Shown: positions 37,891 through 47,165 of the stretch, in pieces
Position numbering within the stretch: position 1 is the first letter of the stretch
Layout: each line of letters begins with the position of its first letter
Source: an uncultured Chelatococcus sp.
GTDB lineage: Bacteria > Pseudomonadota > Alphaproteobacteria > Rhizobiales > Beijerinckiaceae
DNA length: 64,000 nt
NCBI GenBank assembly: GCA_937863995.1
Contig: CALMIK010000045.1
Coordinates: 62,001 to 126,000, forward strand
Direction: 5' to 3'
Notes under the pieces: model-generated
The model's input: only the letters and a program-made list of their open reading frames with translations
Databases searched by the model: none
Told to the model about the DNA's origin: nothing
Position numbers and translations under genes: made by a program

Positions 37891-38910
37891 TCAGCGCTCC
37901 CCGAGGCGAATGCGCGGATCGAGCCACCCCAGCAGCAGGTCGGACACCAGCATGCCCACGACCGTGAGCACGGCCACGAACATCAGGATGAAGCCGGCCA
38001 GATACTGATCCTGCGACTTCAGCGCCGCGAGCAGGATCGGCCCCACCGTCGGCAGGCTCATCACCAGCGACACCAGCACCGAGCCGGACACGAGCTGCGG
38101 CAGCAGGTTGCCGATGTCGGAAATGAAGGGATTGAGCGCCATGCGGAACGGGTACTTCATCAGCGCGCGCCGCTCGGGCAGCCCCTTGGCGCGGGCGGTA
38201 ACGTAATATTGCTTGGCCAGTTCGTCGAGCAGGTTGGCGCGCATGCGCCGGATCATCGCCGCGGTGCCCGACAATCCGATGACGATGGTGGGCACGATGA
38301 GATGCTGGCCGAGCGAGCCGATCTTGTCCCACGTCCACGGCTCGCCCGCGTATTGGGGATCGTAGAGGCCGCCGATGGAAATGCCGAACCACAGGTTCAT
38401 GTAGTAGAGCAGGATGAGCGCCAGCAGGAAGCTCGGCATCGCGAGCCCGATGTAGCCGAAGAGCGTGGCGAGGTAGTCGCCGGCCGAATATTGCCGCCGG
38501 GCGGAATAGATGGCGATGGGGATCGCGACCACGTGCACGAAGATCAGCGTGGTGAGGTTGAGCAGCAGCGTCAGCCACAGCGAGTCGCCGAGCACGTCGG
38601 CCACCGGGCGGTCGTATTCGAAGGACCAGCCCCAGTTGCCCTGCAGCAGCCCCGCGTAACCGCCCCCCGGCGCCGGCCACAGGCCCACCCAGGCGAGGTA
38701 CTGCTCCCACACCGGCCGGTCGAGACCGTATTGCGTCACGAGGAATTCGGCGCGCGCGGCGGCGGAGGCATCGCCCTGCGCCCTCAGCTCCGCGATCTGG
38801 TTGGAGAGGAAGTCGCCCGGCGGCAGCTTGATGATGACGAACACCACCGCGCTGATGACGAGCAGCGTGGCCGCCATCGTGAGGAGACGCCGGACGAAAT
38901 AGCGGATCAT
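37891..38910 (-). CDS. Oligopeptide-type ABC transporter permease (DppB/OppB family)
   Basis: The 339-residue DppB-type permease has an N-terminal helix (MIRYFVRRLLTMAATLLVISAVVFVIIKLPPGD), about six membrane segments and the coupling motif YVTARAKGLPERRALMKYPFRMAL. Its ATG overlaps the stop of the substrate-binding protein gene (ATGA). It forms the heteromeric channel with the permease that follows. Confidence 0.9.
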   Translation of the reverse strand: MIRYFVRRLLTMAATLLVISAVVFVIIKLPPGDFLSNQIAELRAQGDASAAARAEFLVTQYGLDRPVWEQYLAWVGLWPAPGGGYAGLLQGNWGWSFEYDRPVADVLGDSLWLTLLLNLTTLIFVHVVAIPIAIYSARRQYSAGDYLATLFGYIGLAMPSFLLALILLYYMNLWFGISIGGLYDPQYAGEPWTWDKIGSLGQHLIVPTIVIGLSGTAAMIRRMRANLLDELAKQYYVTARAKGLPERRALMKYPFRMALNPFISDIGNLLPQLVSGSVLVSLVMSLPTVGPILLAALKSQDQYLAGFILMFVAVLTVVGMLVSDLLLGWLDPRIRLGER

Positions 38911-40802
38911 GGGCGCGCCGCTCCGCGTTTGTCGGCCTGCTCCCAGAACAGCGCATCCATGCGGTAGAGGCCGAACATGGCAGTGGGCTCCCAGCTATAG
39001 ACCGCCTCTTCCGGCATGTTCCGCAGGCCGTTGCGCACCACGATGGGTTGCAGCGCCCCGGCCACCGTGCCGATGGTCCATTGCTGGTCGGCGTGCAGCG
39101 CCAGCATGGCGTGCCAGATGCGGGCCTTGGCCGCCTCCTCCGTCTGCAAGAGCCAGTCGTCGTAAAGCGCGAGCAGCCGGCGCGGCACTTCCATGTCGCA
39201 CGCCTCGCCGGCCTTGCCGTCGGTTTCGATATATTGTCCCCACCGCGGCCAGGCGTAATTGTCCTGGAACACGGGCGCGAGGCCCGTCGGCGGCATCTCG
39301 CCCGTGGGCATGGCGTTCTCGAGCCCGGGCGCCGCGATCATCGCCGGCAGGCCGGAATAGGCGCGGTTGCGCAGCACCGTGCGGTCCTGCGGCTTGATGA
39401 ACAGGCTGACGCCGATGTCGCGCCAGAATTCGGTGATGAGTTGCAGCGCATCCACCGACACGGTGGAATCGCCCTCGACCTCGACGACGATTTCGAGAAT
39501 GCGCCCGTCCGGCAGCTTGCGCACGCCGCCCGAGCCGCGCGCATCCAGGCCCGCCTCGTCGAGCAGGGCGCTCGCGCGCGCCGGATCGTATTGCGCGTGC
39601 TCGCTGCGGTACTGCGGCATGAACAGGGCCGAGCCCTCGCGCACCGTGTTGTTGCCTTCGGTGCCCAGCCCGAAGAACAGCGCATTGTTGAGCGTGCGCC
39701 GATCAATGCCGAGCGACAGCGCGCGCCGGAAGCGCACGTCGCGGTTGAGCGCCCGCCACACGGAATCGACGGCGGTGAGGTTGGGATAAAGCGCCACTTC
39801 CGAACCGCGCGCGATGGGCCACGTCAGCGTGCGGTAGCCGTGCGCCTTTTCGCCCTGCTTGAGCACTGGGATGTCGGCCATCACCAGCCCGCGCGACATC
39901 AGGTCGGTCTCGCCCGCATTGGCCTTGGCGGCGAAGAGGCCGGGCGCCGCGAGATCGATGACGATCTCGTCGATATAGGGCAACTGCTGGCCCTTCGGAT
40001 CGACGCGGTGATAGTGCGGGTTGCGCACGAAGATGAAGCGGTTGGCGTTGCCGCGCGTCACGACGCGCCACGGATAGACGGTCGGCATATCGGGATTGGC
40101 GTCGTCGCCCATGCCGTCGTTGCGGTTGTGCAGCGCGGCCCACGAGCGCGCGCCCGCCGCCGCCACCCGCGCCGCCAGCATGCCCGCATCCGCGTGCCGG
40201 GTGTGGAAGTCGCGCATGTAATGCGCCGGCGTATAGATCAGCGCGTCGCGCGGGCCGGCCAACGCCGGCAGGAAGCGCGGATTGGGCGCGCGCCACGTAT
40301 AGCGCACGCGCCGTTCGTCCAGCACCTCGAAGACGGGCGGTTCGCCCTGCGCCAGCATGAATTGCGGCGGGCCGGCGGGGTTGAGTTCGGGATGGAGTGC
40401 CACGTCCTCCCACCAGTAGCGAAAATCCTCCGCCGTGAACGGGTCGCCGTCCGACCACCGGTGCCCGGCGCGCAGGTGGAAGGTGAAGCGGCGCCCTTCC
40501 TCGACATCGACGGCGCGCAGCAGGTCGGGCTGCAGCCGCAACTGCCGGTCGTAACCCACGAGCCGTGTGTAGGACATGGTGGCGAGGTAGCGGATGTCGC
40601 GCGCGCGCGGCGCCAGCGTCACGATTCGCCCGCCCCGCTGGCCGATCTCGCCGCCTTCCATGCGCGGATCGTAGACGAGCGGCTCGTCGGGCAGACCGCC
40701 GCTTTCGGCCGCCTCGCAGGCGGAGGGCAGGAAAAGCGTGCGCCCCGCCAGCGCCGCCGCGCCGCCGCCGAGCAGAAGAAGCGCCCCGCGCCTGTCGAGC
40801 AT
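38907..40802 (-). CDS. ABC transporter extracellular solute-binding protein, family 5
   Basis: Periplasmic receptor for a peptide, opine or other SBP_bac_5 ligand. From ATG 40802 (GGGGAGGTCGCGTG upstream) the protein has 631 residues. It opens with a signal-like segment ([24 protein letters not shown], with RR) and the family pattern ATMSYTRLVGYD-LQPDLLRAV-FTFHLRAGHRWSDGDPFTAEDF. The length exceeds ordinary DppA (about 535) and fits the larger, YejA-like group. It overlaps the ATPase stop by one base. Confidence 0.9.
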   Translation of the reverse strand: MLDRRGALLLLGGGAAALAGRTLFLPSACEAAESGGLPDEPLVYDPRMEGGEIGQRGGRIVTLAPRARDIRYLATMSYTRLVGYDRQLRLQPDLLRAVDVEEGRRFTFHLRAGHRWSDGDPFTAEDFRYWWEDVALHPELNPAGPPQFMLAQGEPPVFEVLDERRVRYTWRAPNPRFLPALAGPRDALIYTPAHYMRDFHTRHADAGMLAARVAAAGARSWAALHNRNDGMGDDANPDMPTVYPWRVVTRGNANRFIFVRNPHYHRVDPKGQQLPYIDEIVIDLAAPGLFAAKANAGETDLMSRGLVMADIPVLKQGEKAHGYRTLTWPIARGSEVALYPNLTAVDSVWRALNRDVRFRRALSLGIDRRTLNNALFFGLGTEGNNTVREGSALFMPQYRSEHAQYDPARASALLDEAGLDARGSGGVRKLPDGRILEIVVEVEGDSTVSVDALQLITEFWRDIGVSLFIKPQDRTVLRNRAYSGLPAMIAAPGLENAMPTGEMPPTGLAPVFQDNYAWPRWGQYIETDGKAGEACDMEVPRRLLALYDDWLLQTEEAAKARIWHAMLALHADQQWTIGTVAGALQPIVVRNGLRNMPEEAVYSWEPTAMFGLYRMDALFWEQADKRGAARP

Positions 40803-42724
40803 CACGCGACCTCCCCGAGTGCGTGCGCGCCGGTGCGCACGAAATGGCCGCCGCCGAGATCCTGCATGCCCCCGGCCTGCCCGGCCACGAGGCGAAACGG
40901 CGCCGGCCACGCGGCCGGGTCGGAGAAGCCGCCGCCGCGCAGCGCCGCGAAATCGAGCGGATGGTCGAGATCGGGGCTCGGCACCGCCGCCAGCAGCGCC
41001 TGCGTATAAGGATGGCGCGGACGCGAGAACAGCAGCCGCTTGGGCGCCTGCTCCACGATGTAGCCCCGGCACATCACCGCGATCTCGTCGGCGATGTAAT
41101 CGACCACAGCGAGGTTGTGCGACACGAAGAGGTAGGACAGGCCCATGCCCGCCTGCAGGTCCTTGAGCAGGTTGAGCACCTGCGCCTGCACGGAAACGTC
41201 GAGCGCCGACACGGGTTCGTCGCACAGCAGCACGCCGGGCTGGAGCGCCAAAGCCCGCGCGATGCCGAGCCGCTGGCGCTGCCCGCCGGAGAACGCATGC
41301 GGGTAGCGGCGCAGGAAGTGGCGGTCGAGCCCCACGAGTTCCATCAGTTCAGCGGCGCGGGCGGCGCGGGCGCGCTCGTCGCCGAAGGGGTGGATGCGCA
41401 GCGGCTCGGTCAAGAGTTCGTAGGCCGTCATGCGCGGGTTGAGCGAGGAAAACGGGTCTTGAAACACGAACTGCACATGGCGGCGAAAGGCCATCAGGTC
41501 GTCGCCAGCAAGGGTCGCGATGTCGCGCTCGCCCGCCCCGTCGTCGAAGAACACCCGCCCGCTCGAGGGCGCGATCGCGCGCATGACGATCTTCGACAGC
41601 GTGGTCTTGCCGCAGCCCGATTCACCCACGAGTCCCAGCGTCGTGCCGCGTTTCACGGCCAGGCTCACGTTCGCGACCGCCCTCACCTCCCCGGCCTTGC
41701 GGCGCGCGAAGCCGCTGCGGCGAACGAACACCTTCGACACATCGTCGATGCGCAGCACCGGGCCGGGCGATGCGCGTTCCGGCGGCGTCGGGACGCTCTC
41801 GGCCATGGCCGGTTCCTTGGCCGGACCTCTGGCAATGGCGCGCAGCGGCCGCAGGCGCTCGTGCGGCTGCATGCCGAAGCGGGGCACGGCATCGAGCAGC
41901 GCCCGCAGGTAGGGGTGGCGCGGCTCGCGGAACAGCGCCTCGCGCGTGCCCGATTCGACGATGCGGCCGCGATACATCACCGCCATCGTGTCCGCCATGT
42001 TGGCGACCACCCCGAGATCGTGGGTGATGAGCAACACGGCCATGCCGGTTTCGCGCTGCAGGTCGCGCAGCAGGTCGAGGATCTGCGCCTGGGTGGTGAC
42101 GTCGAGCGCCGTGGTGGGCTCGTCGGCGATGAGCAGCGCCGGACGGCACGCGAGCGCCATCGCGATCATGGCGCGCTGGCGCATGCCCCCCGACAGCTCG
42201 AAGGGGTAGGTGTCGAACGCCCGGCGCGGATCGGAGAAGCCGACGCGCGCGAATACCGCCTCCGCCTGCGCGCGGGCCTCGGCGCGGCCGGCGCGCCGGT
42301 GCAGGCGCACCGCTTCCGCCACCTGATCGCCGATGGTGTGCAACGGCGACAGCGACGTCATCGGCTCCTGGAAGATCATGGCGATGCGCCCGCCACGCAA
42401 GGCGCGCATGATGGCGCCGTCGCCGTCGAGGCTGGCGATCTCGGCGCGCTTGCCGTCGAGCGGATCAAGAAAGGTGATGGCCCCGCCCACGATGCGCGCG
42501 GCCCGGGGCAGGATGCGCAGGATCGACTGGGCGGTCACGGACTTGCCCGATCCCGATTCGCCGACGAGCGCCAGCGTCTGCCCCGCGAACACGTCGAAGG
42601 ACACGCCGTCGAGCACGCGGAACGGCGCGCCCTCGCCGGCGAAGTCGACGGCAAGGTTGCGCACCGCCAGCAAGGGCGAGGCGCGCGACACCGATCCCGG
42701 CGTTCTGGAGAGTTGTCTCGCCAC
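40802..42724 (-). CDS. Oligopeptide ABC transporter ATPase with two fused nucleotide-binding domains
   Basis: DppD- and DppF-like ATPases joined in one 640-residue chain. NBD1 (about 18-270) has Walker A GESGSGKS and Walker [16 protein letters not shown]2 (about 318-575) has GESGCGKTT, signature [14 protein letters not shown] and [14 protein letters not shown]. Each is followed by the oligopeptide-family C-terminal extension ([26 protein letters not shown]). The start is GTG 42724 with GGGAGC upstream. It is the first gene of the operon. The substrate cannot be deduced. Confidence 0.92.
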   Translation of the reverse strand: MARQLSRTPGSVSRASPLLAVRNLAVDFAGEGAPFRVLDGVSFDVFAGQTLALVGESGSGKSVTAQSILRILPRAARIVGGAITFLDPLDGKRAEIASLDGDGAIMRALRGGRIAMIFQEPMTSLSPLHTIGDQVAEAVRLHRRAGRAEARAQAEAVFARVGFSDPRRAFDTYPFELSGGMRQRAMIAMALACRPALLIADEPTTALDVTTQAQILDLLRDLQRETGMAVLLITHDLGVVANMADTMAVMYRGRIVESGTREALFREPRHPYLRALLDAVPRFGMQPHERLRPLRAIARGPAKEPAMAESVPTPPERASPGPVLRIDDVSKVFVRRSGFARRKAGEVRAVANVSLAVKRGTTLGLVGESGCGKTTLSKIVMRAIAPSSGRVFFDDGAGERDIATLAGDDLMAFRRHVQFVFQDPFSSLNPRMTAYELLTEPLRIHPFGDERARAARAAELMELVGLDRHFLRRYPHAFSGGQRQRLGIARALALQPGVLLCDEPVSALDVSVQAQVLNLLKDLQAGMGLSYLFVSHNLAVVDYIADEIAVMCRGYIVEQAPKRLLFSRPRHPYTQALLAAVPSPDLDHPLDFAALRGGGFSDPAAWPAPFRLVAGQAGGMQDLGGGHFVRTGAHALGEVA

Positions 42725-42783
42725 GAGGCCCTGCTCCCGATCTGTCCAGCGCGGCGGCGTCAGCCGGCACGATGGCTACAGTC

Positions 42784-42818
42784 TTTTACATGATATGCTC
42801 ACGTCTTTGCATGTAAAA
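42784..42818 (-). terminator. AT-rich hairpin at the end of the glycan gene cluster
   Basis: TTTTACATG (42784-42792) and CATGTAAAA (42810-42818) are perfect complements around 17 nt. The structure overlaps the last codons and stop of the gene ending at 42799 and separates this cluster from the ABC operon. It may act in either direction. Confidence 0.5.
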
Positions 42819-44709
42819 ACGACCCGAACCGAAATACCTTCTCCGCATCCGCGCGTATGACTGCAGGATGACGCAGCAGGAACGACAGCACTGCGTCGCA
42901 CCACGTCCATGTATCCTCGTCCTGCACGAGATGATGGGTGAGAAGGCCGAGCACGGGTTCGCCCCCGCCTTCCAGCTGCGCCCGCAGGAAGGCGGCCGCC
43001 GCCGCATCGATACGCGCGCGTGGCGCGAGGCCGCCGCCATCGTGCCATGCGACGGGATCGAGGTGCGTGTTGGCGACCGCGATCCCCGCCACCTGCCCCG
43101 CGCGGCCAAAGGTGGAAAGGCCGCGATAACCCATGCCGGCAAGGCTTTTCGCCAGTTCGCCGTCGATACGGTTCCATGGCGGCACGAACACCGGCAGCAG
43201 CGTGTCGCCGAAGCGCGCCGCCGCCAGCCGCAGCGCCGTCTCCGCATCGCGCGCCAGCGCGTCGGCGGGCCGATGCGGGCCGAACTCGGCCTTCTTCTCG
43301 CCGGCGGGCGCGTGATTGGCGTGGGAAAGGCCGTGCACCAGCGCTCTCGCAAGCGGCTCGCGGGCAAGGCGCGCCGCCAGCGCGGCGTCGGCATGGGCAG
43401 GAATCGCCGCGACAGCCACCGGCATGGCATGACGGTTCGCCAGCGCCAGCAGCCGCTCCAGCGCCGGCGTTGGCGTCACCGCGTCGTCGTCGCGCCACCA
43501 GAAAGAGACGGCGCGCCCCATCGCCTGCGCTTCGTCGAGAACACGCGCGAGGCGCGGCAAGGGCGCCGCCGCCCGGCGCTCGATCAGAGCCACGCTGCGG
43601 GCGATGCCGTCGCGCGCGATGGCGACCGCCTGCGGCAACGGCGCCGCCAACGCCGCGTCCACTGCCCGCGCCAGCGTTTCGGCGCTCAGATCCGCCTCGC
43701 CCACGACGACGAACGGCCACACCCCGGCCCGCGCCAGCGCCTCGGCGCGCAGGCGCTGCTCGGTTTCGTTGCCCGCCTCGAACGGCACCAGCACCGCCCG
43801 CACACCGGCGTTCAGCACGTCGATGACCGTGTTGTAGCCCGCCTGGCTAATCGAAACCGCGGCCCGCGACAGCAGCGCGGCGAAGTCCGGCCGCGCGCGT
43901 TCCACAGTGACATTGGCCGGCGCCGCATCCGCCAGCGCCGAAAAGTCTTGCCCCGCCACGCCCCGCCCGACCAGCAGCCGCCAGCGCCGGTCTGACGCCA
44001 GCACAGCCGCGCCGAGCGCCGCCCGGAACAACGGCAGCGAGGTCGCGCTGCCGCCACCCGAAACGAGGATTTCGCCGGCGCCGTCCGTCCCGTCATCGAC
44101 GCTGCGGCTCGCGGTGTCGTCCACGTAGCCGGTATAGTCCAGCAGCGGCGCGATATCCGGCGTCACCGGCCACGAACGCTCCAGCGGCAATACGCCGGCA
44201 TCGCCATGCACGAGCACGCCGTCGTAATGGGCGAGAAGCCGCGCGTGCGCCTCCTCCACCCGCCCCGCGCGGGCGGGGGCGACAAGCACGTCGCGGATGG
44301 AAGCCAGCACCAGCGGCGGCGGCATCTGCCGGCGCGCCGCCTCGACAAGCGCGAGAAATTCACCTGCCAAAGCCCGCCGCCCGAATGGAAAAAGCTCGGT
44401 GACGACGACATGCGGGCGCGTGTCCGCCAAGGCATCGAGCAATAAATCGCGCCGGCGCGCCATCAGCGCCTCTCCCGCCGGGCCGCCGTTCTCGCCCAGC
44501 AACGCCGAGAACGCCGTTCCCTCCACATGCACCGGTGGCAACTGCACGAGGCGCACACCGTCCGTCGCGATGAGCGGCGCGGGACGGCCGCCCGACACCA
44601 GCGTCACCGCGTGGCCCGCCCGCGCGAGACCGCGCGCGATGGCCGCTGCCCGCGCCAGATGGCCGACGCCGAGCAGATGCGTCACGGCGATCAGCACCCG
44701 CAGCGTCAT
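42799..44709 (-). CDS. Bifunctional glycosyltransferase / polysaccharide deacetylase-like fusion
   Basis: A 636-residue fusion. Residues 1-400 form a GT-B fold like MurG or GT28 enzymes: nucleotide-sugar transferase start LIAVTHLLGVGHLARAAAIA, then ILVSGGGSAT and the donor-site loop ISQAGYNTVIDVLNAG. Residues 400-636 are a NodB-type deacetylase domain with metal and catalytic residues in WWRDDDA (404-410), HGLSHANH (459-466) and PPWNR (510-514). The combination suggests sugar transfer plus N- or O-deacetylation of the same glycan. Its ATG overlaps the upstream GT stop by 4 nt. The substrate is unknown. Confidence 0.82.
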   Translation of the reverse strand: MTLRVLIAVTHLLGVGHLARAAAIARGLARAGHAVTLVSGGRPAPLIATDGVRLVQLPPVHVEGTAFSALLGENGGPAGEALMARRRDLLLDALADTRPHVVVTELFPFGRRALAGEFLALVEAARRQMPPPLVLASIRDVLVAPARAGRVEEAHARLLAHYDGVLVHGDAGVLPLERSWPVTPDIAPLLDYTGYVDDTASRSVDDGTDGAGEILVSGGGSATSLPLFRAALGAAVLASDRRWRLLVGRGVAGQDFSALADAAPANVTVERARPDFAALLSRAAVSISQAGYNTVIDVLNAGVRAVLVPFEAGNETEQRLRAEALARAGVWPFVVVGEADLSAETLARAVDAALAAPLPQAVAIARDGIARSVALIERRAAAPLPRLARVLDEAQAMGRAVSFWWRDDDAVTPTPALERLLALANRHAMPVAVAAIPAHADAALAARLAREPLARALVHGLSHANHAPAGEKKAEFGPHRPADALARDAETALRLAAARFGDTLLPVFVPPWNRIDGELAKSLAGMGYRGLSTFGRAGQVAGIAVANTHLDPVAWHDGGGLAPRARIDAAAAAFLRAQLEGGGEPVLGLLTHHLVQDEDTWTWCDAVLSFLLRHPAVIRADAEKVFRFGSFLHAKT

Positions 44710-45809
44710 GCGCGCTCCCCCTCGATCAGCGGCAGCAGCGCGCCACGCAGGATCCGCGCCGCGCCGTCGAGATTGCGCCCGTCACGCACCAGCGCGTGTG
44801 CCCGCGCGCCGAGCGCGTTGCGGCGGGCGGGGTCGTCCGCCAGCCGGCAAAGCGCGCGCGCGAAGGCCGCGGCGTTGTCCGGCGGCGCGAGCACGCCGGT
44901 ATCGTCGGCGATGACGACGCTCGCCACCCCGCCGTGATCGCCCGCGAGCGCCGGGCAGCCGCGCGCCGCCGCCTCCAGAAAAACCATGCCGTAAGCCTCG
45001 TTGACGGCGGGCCACACGAACAGGTCGGCATCGTCGTAGAGCGCATCGAGCGCCGCCGCGTCCTCGACGAGGCCGGCAAAGCGCACGCGCTCGCCGAAAC
45101 TGGCGAAAAGCGTCTCCACCTCGGCGCGCGCGGCGCCATCCCCCGCGACGGTGAGCCGCCAGGGGCGGTCCACCCGCGCCAGCGCGTGCGCCAGTTGCCG
45201 GTAGCTTTCGAGCTTGTCGCCACGGCGCATCATGGCCACCGTGAGCAGATGCATCGCCTCCCGCACCGGGCGCGGGCGGAACGGCGCGCCGCCGCCCTCT
45301 ACGAACGGGGGCAGATCGACGAGCAACTGGCCCGCTGGCCGGGCGCGCTCAAGCGCGGGACGATCGCGGGCGGTCATGACGAAGATTGCGTCCGCCGAAT
45401 CGAGCGCTGCCTCAACGCGCGCATGCGCCGCCGCGAACGGCCCGACAGCGCGGGACGGCGCGCGCGACGCCTCGGCGACGCAATAGGGAATGCCGAGCGC
45501 CCGCGCCACCACCGGCCCCAGCCGGTCTACAGCCTTGTAATAACAGTGATATGTGAACCACAGCCGGGGCGCCGCGACCGTGCCCGCGCGACAGGCCGCG
45601 ATCAGCCGCTCCGCTTCTGCCTCCGCCGCCGCATCGATAGCCGCCTGCGCCTCGGCCGCGCCCGTGGGCTCGTAGGCGCGCAGGCGGCTTTCCACCCGGG
45701 GCGAGAGACCGGCGCGCTCCAGAGCGGCGAACAGCAAGCGCGCCATGCGCCTGTCGCCCGAGGCGACCGGATGATCGGGAGCCTTGAGCGGCGCGTAGAA
45801 GGCGATCAC
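44706..45809 (-). CDS. Glycosyltransferase family 4-like protein
   Basis: The 367-residue GT-B protein starts at GTG 45809, which overlaps the upstream GT stop (GTGA). The acceptor domain opens VIAFYAPLKAPDHPVASGDRRMARLL. The donor domain has VAMMRRGDKLESYRQLAHAL, RFAGLVEDAAALDALYDDADLFVWPAVNEAYGMVFLEAAARGCPAL and GVASVV, the GT4 pattern with an E-x7-E-type motif (NEAYGMVFLEA). It is the middle gene of three coupled glycosyltransferases. Confidence 0.88.
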   Translation of the reverse strand: MIAFYAPLKAPDHPVASGDRRMARLLFAALERAGLSPRVESRLRAYEPTGAAEAQAAIDAAAEAEAERLIAACRAGTVAAPRLWFTYHCYYKAVDRLGPVVARALGIPYCVAEASRAPSRAVGPFAAAHARVEAALDSADAIFVMTARDRPALERARPAGQLLVDLPPFVEGGGAPFRPRPVREAMHLLTVAMMRRGDKLESYRQLAHALARVDRPWRLTVAGDGAARAEVETLFASFGERVRFAGLVEDAAALDALYDDADLFVWPAVNEAYGMVFLEAAARGCPALAGDHGGVASVVIADDTGVLAPPDNAAAFARALCRLADDPARRNALGARAHALVRDGRNLDGAARILRGALLPLIEGERA

Positions 45810-47116
45810 GCCACCGGCGTCCGCTGCACCGGCGCGAAGGAAACCGCCATGCCGAGCGCCGCCCGCAACCGCGCCTCGATGATGTCTATGCCCGCTTCCA
45901 TGGCGAATTCCTCGCGCAGGCGCTCTGATGCGGCGAAGCCGAGCAGCGCGCGCTGCCCCGGATCGCGGGCGAGCATGTTGACGGCGTTGGCGAGCAGATC
46001 CCACCGCGCCGGCGGCACGAGCATGCCCTCCTGCCCGTCGCGGATGAACTCCGGAATGCCGGCGAAGTCGGTGGCGACGATGGCGAGCCCCTGGCTCGCC
46101 GCCTCCATGATGACGTTGGGCAAGCCATCGCGGTCGCCCGCCTCGCCCTGCTTGGAGGGCAGCACGAACAGGTCCGCCTCGCGGATCAGCGAGATCACGT
46201 TCGGCTGCGGCCGCGAACCGAGAAAGGCCACCTTGTCGGCGATGCCCTCACGCGCCGCCTGCGCTTTCAGCGTCTCAAGCAGCGCGCCGCCGCCGATGTG
46301 GGCGAAGCGCCAGTGCAGGCCCTCTGGCAGCGCGGCGAGCGCCGACAGCAGATCGTCGAAGCCCTTTTTCGCCACCGCCCGACCCACCGAGACGATGCGC
46401 ACCGGATCGGCGGGGTCGGAGCCGTCGCGGCGGGAGGGCTCGGGCGCGGCCGGAAACCGGCACAGGTCCAGCCCGTGGTAGGCCAGCGCGACGTGGTCGC
46501 GGCGCGGGGCGCGCTCGGTCAGGTGTTCCCAGCCGGCGTGGGTGCAGGTCACGCCCCAGAGAGAATCGGCGAGCTTCTCGCGCTTTTCCCAGTCCGGCGT
46601 GGTCCAGATATCCTTGGCGTGGGCGGAAAAGCTCCAAGTGAGCCCGCGCAGCGTCGCCGCATACCGCGCTACCGAGGCCGGCGTGTGCAGGAAATGCGCG
46701 TGCAGGTGCCCGATGTCGTCCGGCAACTCGCGCGCCATGACGAACGCCTGCCCGAGCCGGCGCAGGCGGTTGAGGGTTCGGTCGCGGGCGAAGTCGCGCC
46801 GGAACTGGCGCATGGTGGCCGAGAATCCGGGCAGGCCGAGGCTCGCGAGAAATCCGCGCAGCACCCGCAGCGGCCCGCGATGCAGGTATTCCGGCAGGTA
46901 GGTGACGCGGGCCGATATCCCCTGGTGCATGGGGTGCACAGCCTTGTCGGTGGGCCGGCGCAGCGACCATATCTCGAACGGCAGGCCGCGCTGCTGCAGG
47001 GCGAGCAGTTCCTGAGCGATGAAGGTTTCGGACAGGCGCGGATACCCCTTGACCACCACGGCGATGCGGCGAGAGGGCTTGGTGCGGGGTTTGCTGGCGG
47101 GCGGCGCTTCTGTCAT
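45806..47116 (-). CDS. Glycosyltransferase family 4 protein
   Basis: The 436-residue protein has RIAVVVKGYPRLSETFIAQELLAL, the start typical of exopolysaccharide GT4 enzymes. It also has HLHAHFLHTPASVARYAA, VSVGRAVAKKGFDDLLSALAAL and the donor motif PSKQGEAGDRDGLPNVIMEAASQGLAIVAT. It is the first of the overlapping set 45806-42799 and follows the COG4671-like GT after 49 nt. Acceptor and donor sugars are unknown. Confidence 0.9.
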   Translation of the reverse strand: MTEAPPASKPRTKPSRRIAVVVKGYPRLSETFIAQELLALQQRGLPFEIWSLRRPTDKAVHPMHQGISARVTYLPEYLHRGPLRVLRGFLASLGLPGFSATMRQFRRDFARDRTLNRLRRLGQAFVMARELPDDIGHLHAHFLHTPASVARYAATLRGLTWSFSAHAKDIWTTPDWEKREKLADSLWGVTCTHAGWEHLTERAPRRDHVALAYHGLDLCRFPAAPEPSRRDGSDPADPVRIVSVGRAVAKKGFDDLLSALAALPEGLHWRFAHIGGGALLETLKAQAAREGIADKVAFLGSRPQPNVISLIREADLFVLPSKQGEAGDRDGLPNVIMEAASQGLAIVATDFAGIPEFIRDGQEGMLVPPARWDLLANAVNMLARDPGQRALLGFAASERLREEFAMEAGIDIIEARLRAALGMAVSFAPVQRTPVA

Positions 47117-47165
47117 TCGGCAGCTGGAATCATTCGGCGAACGGGCTCACTCGGCAATATTGCTG

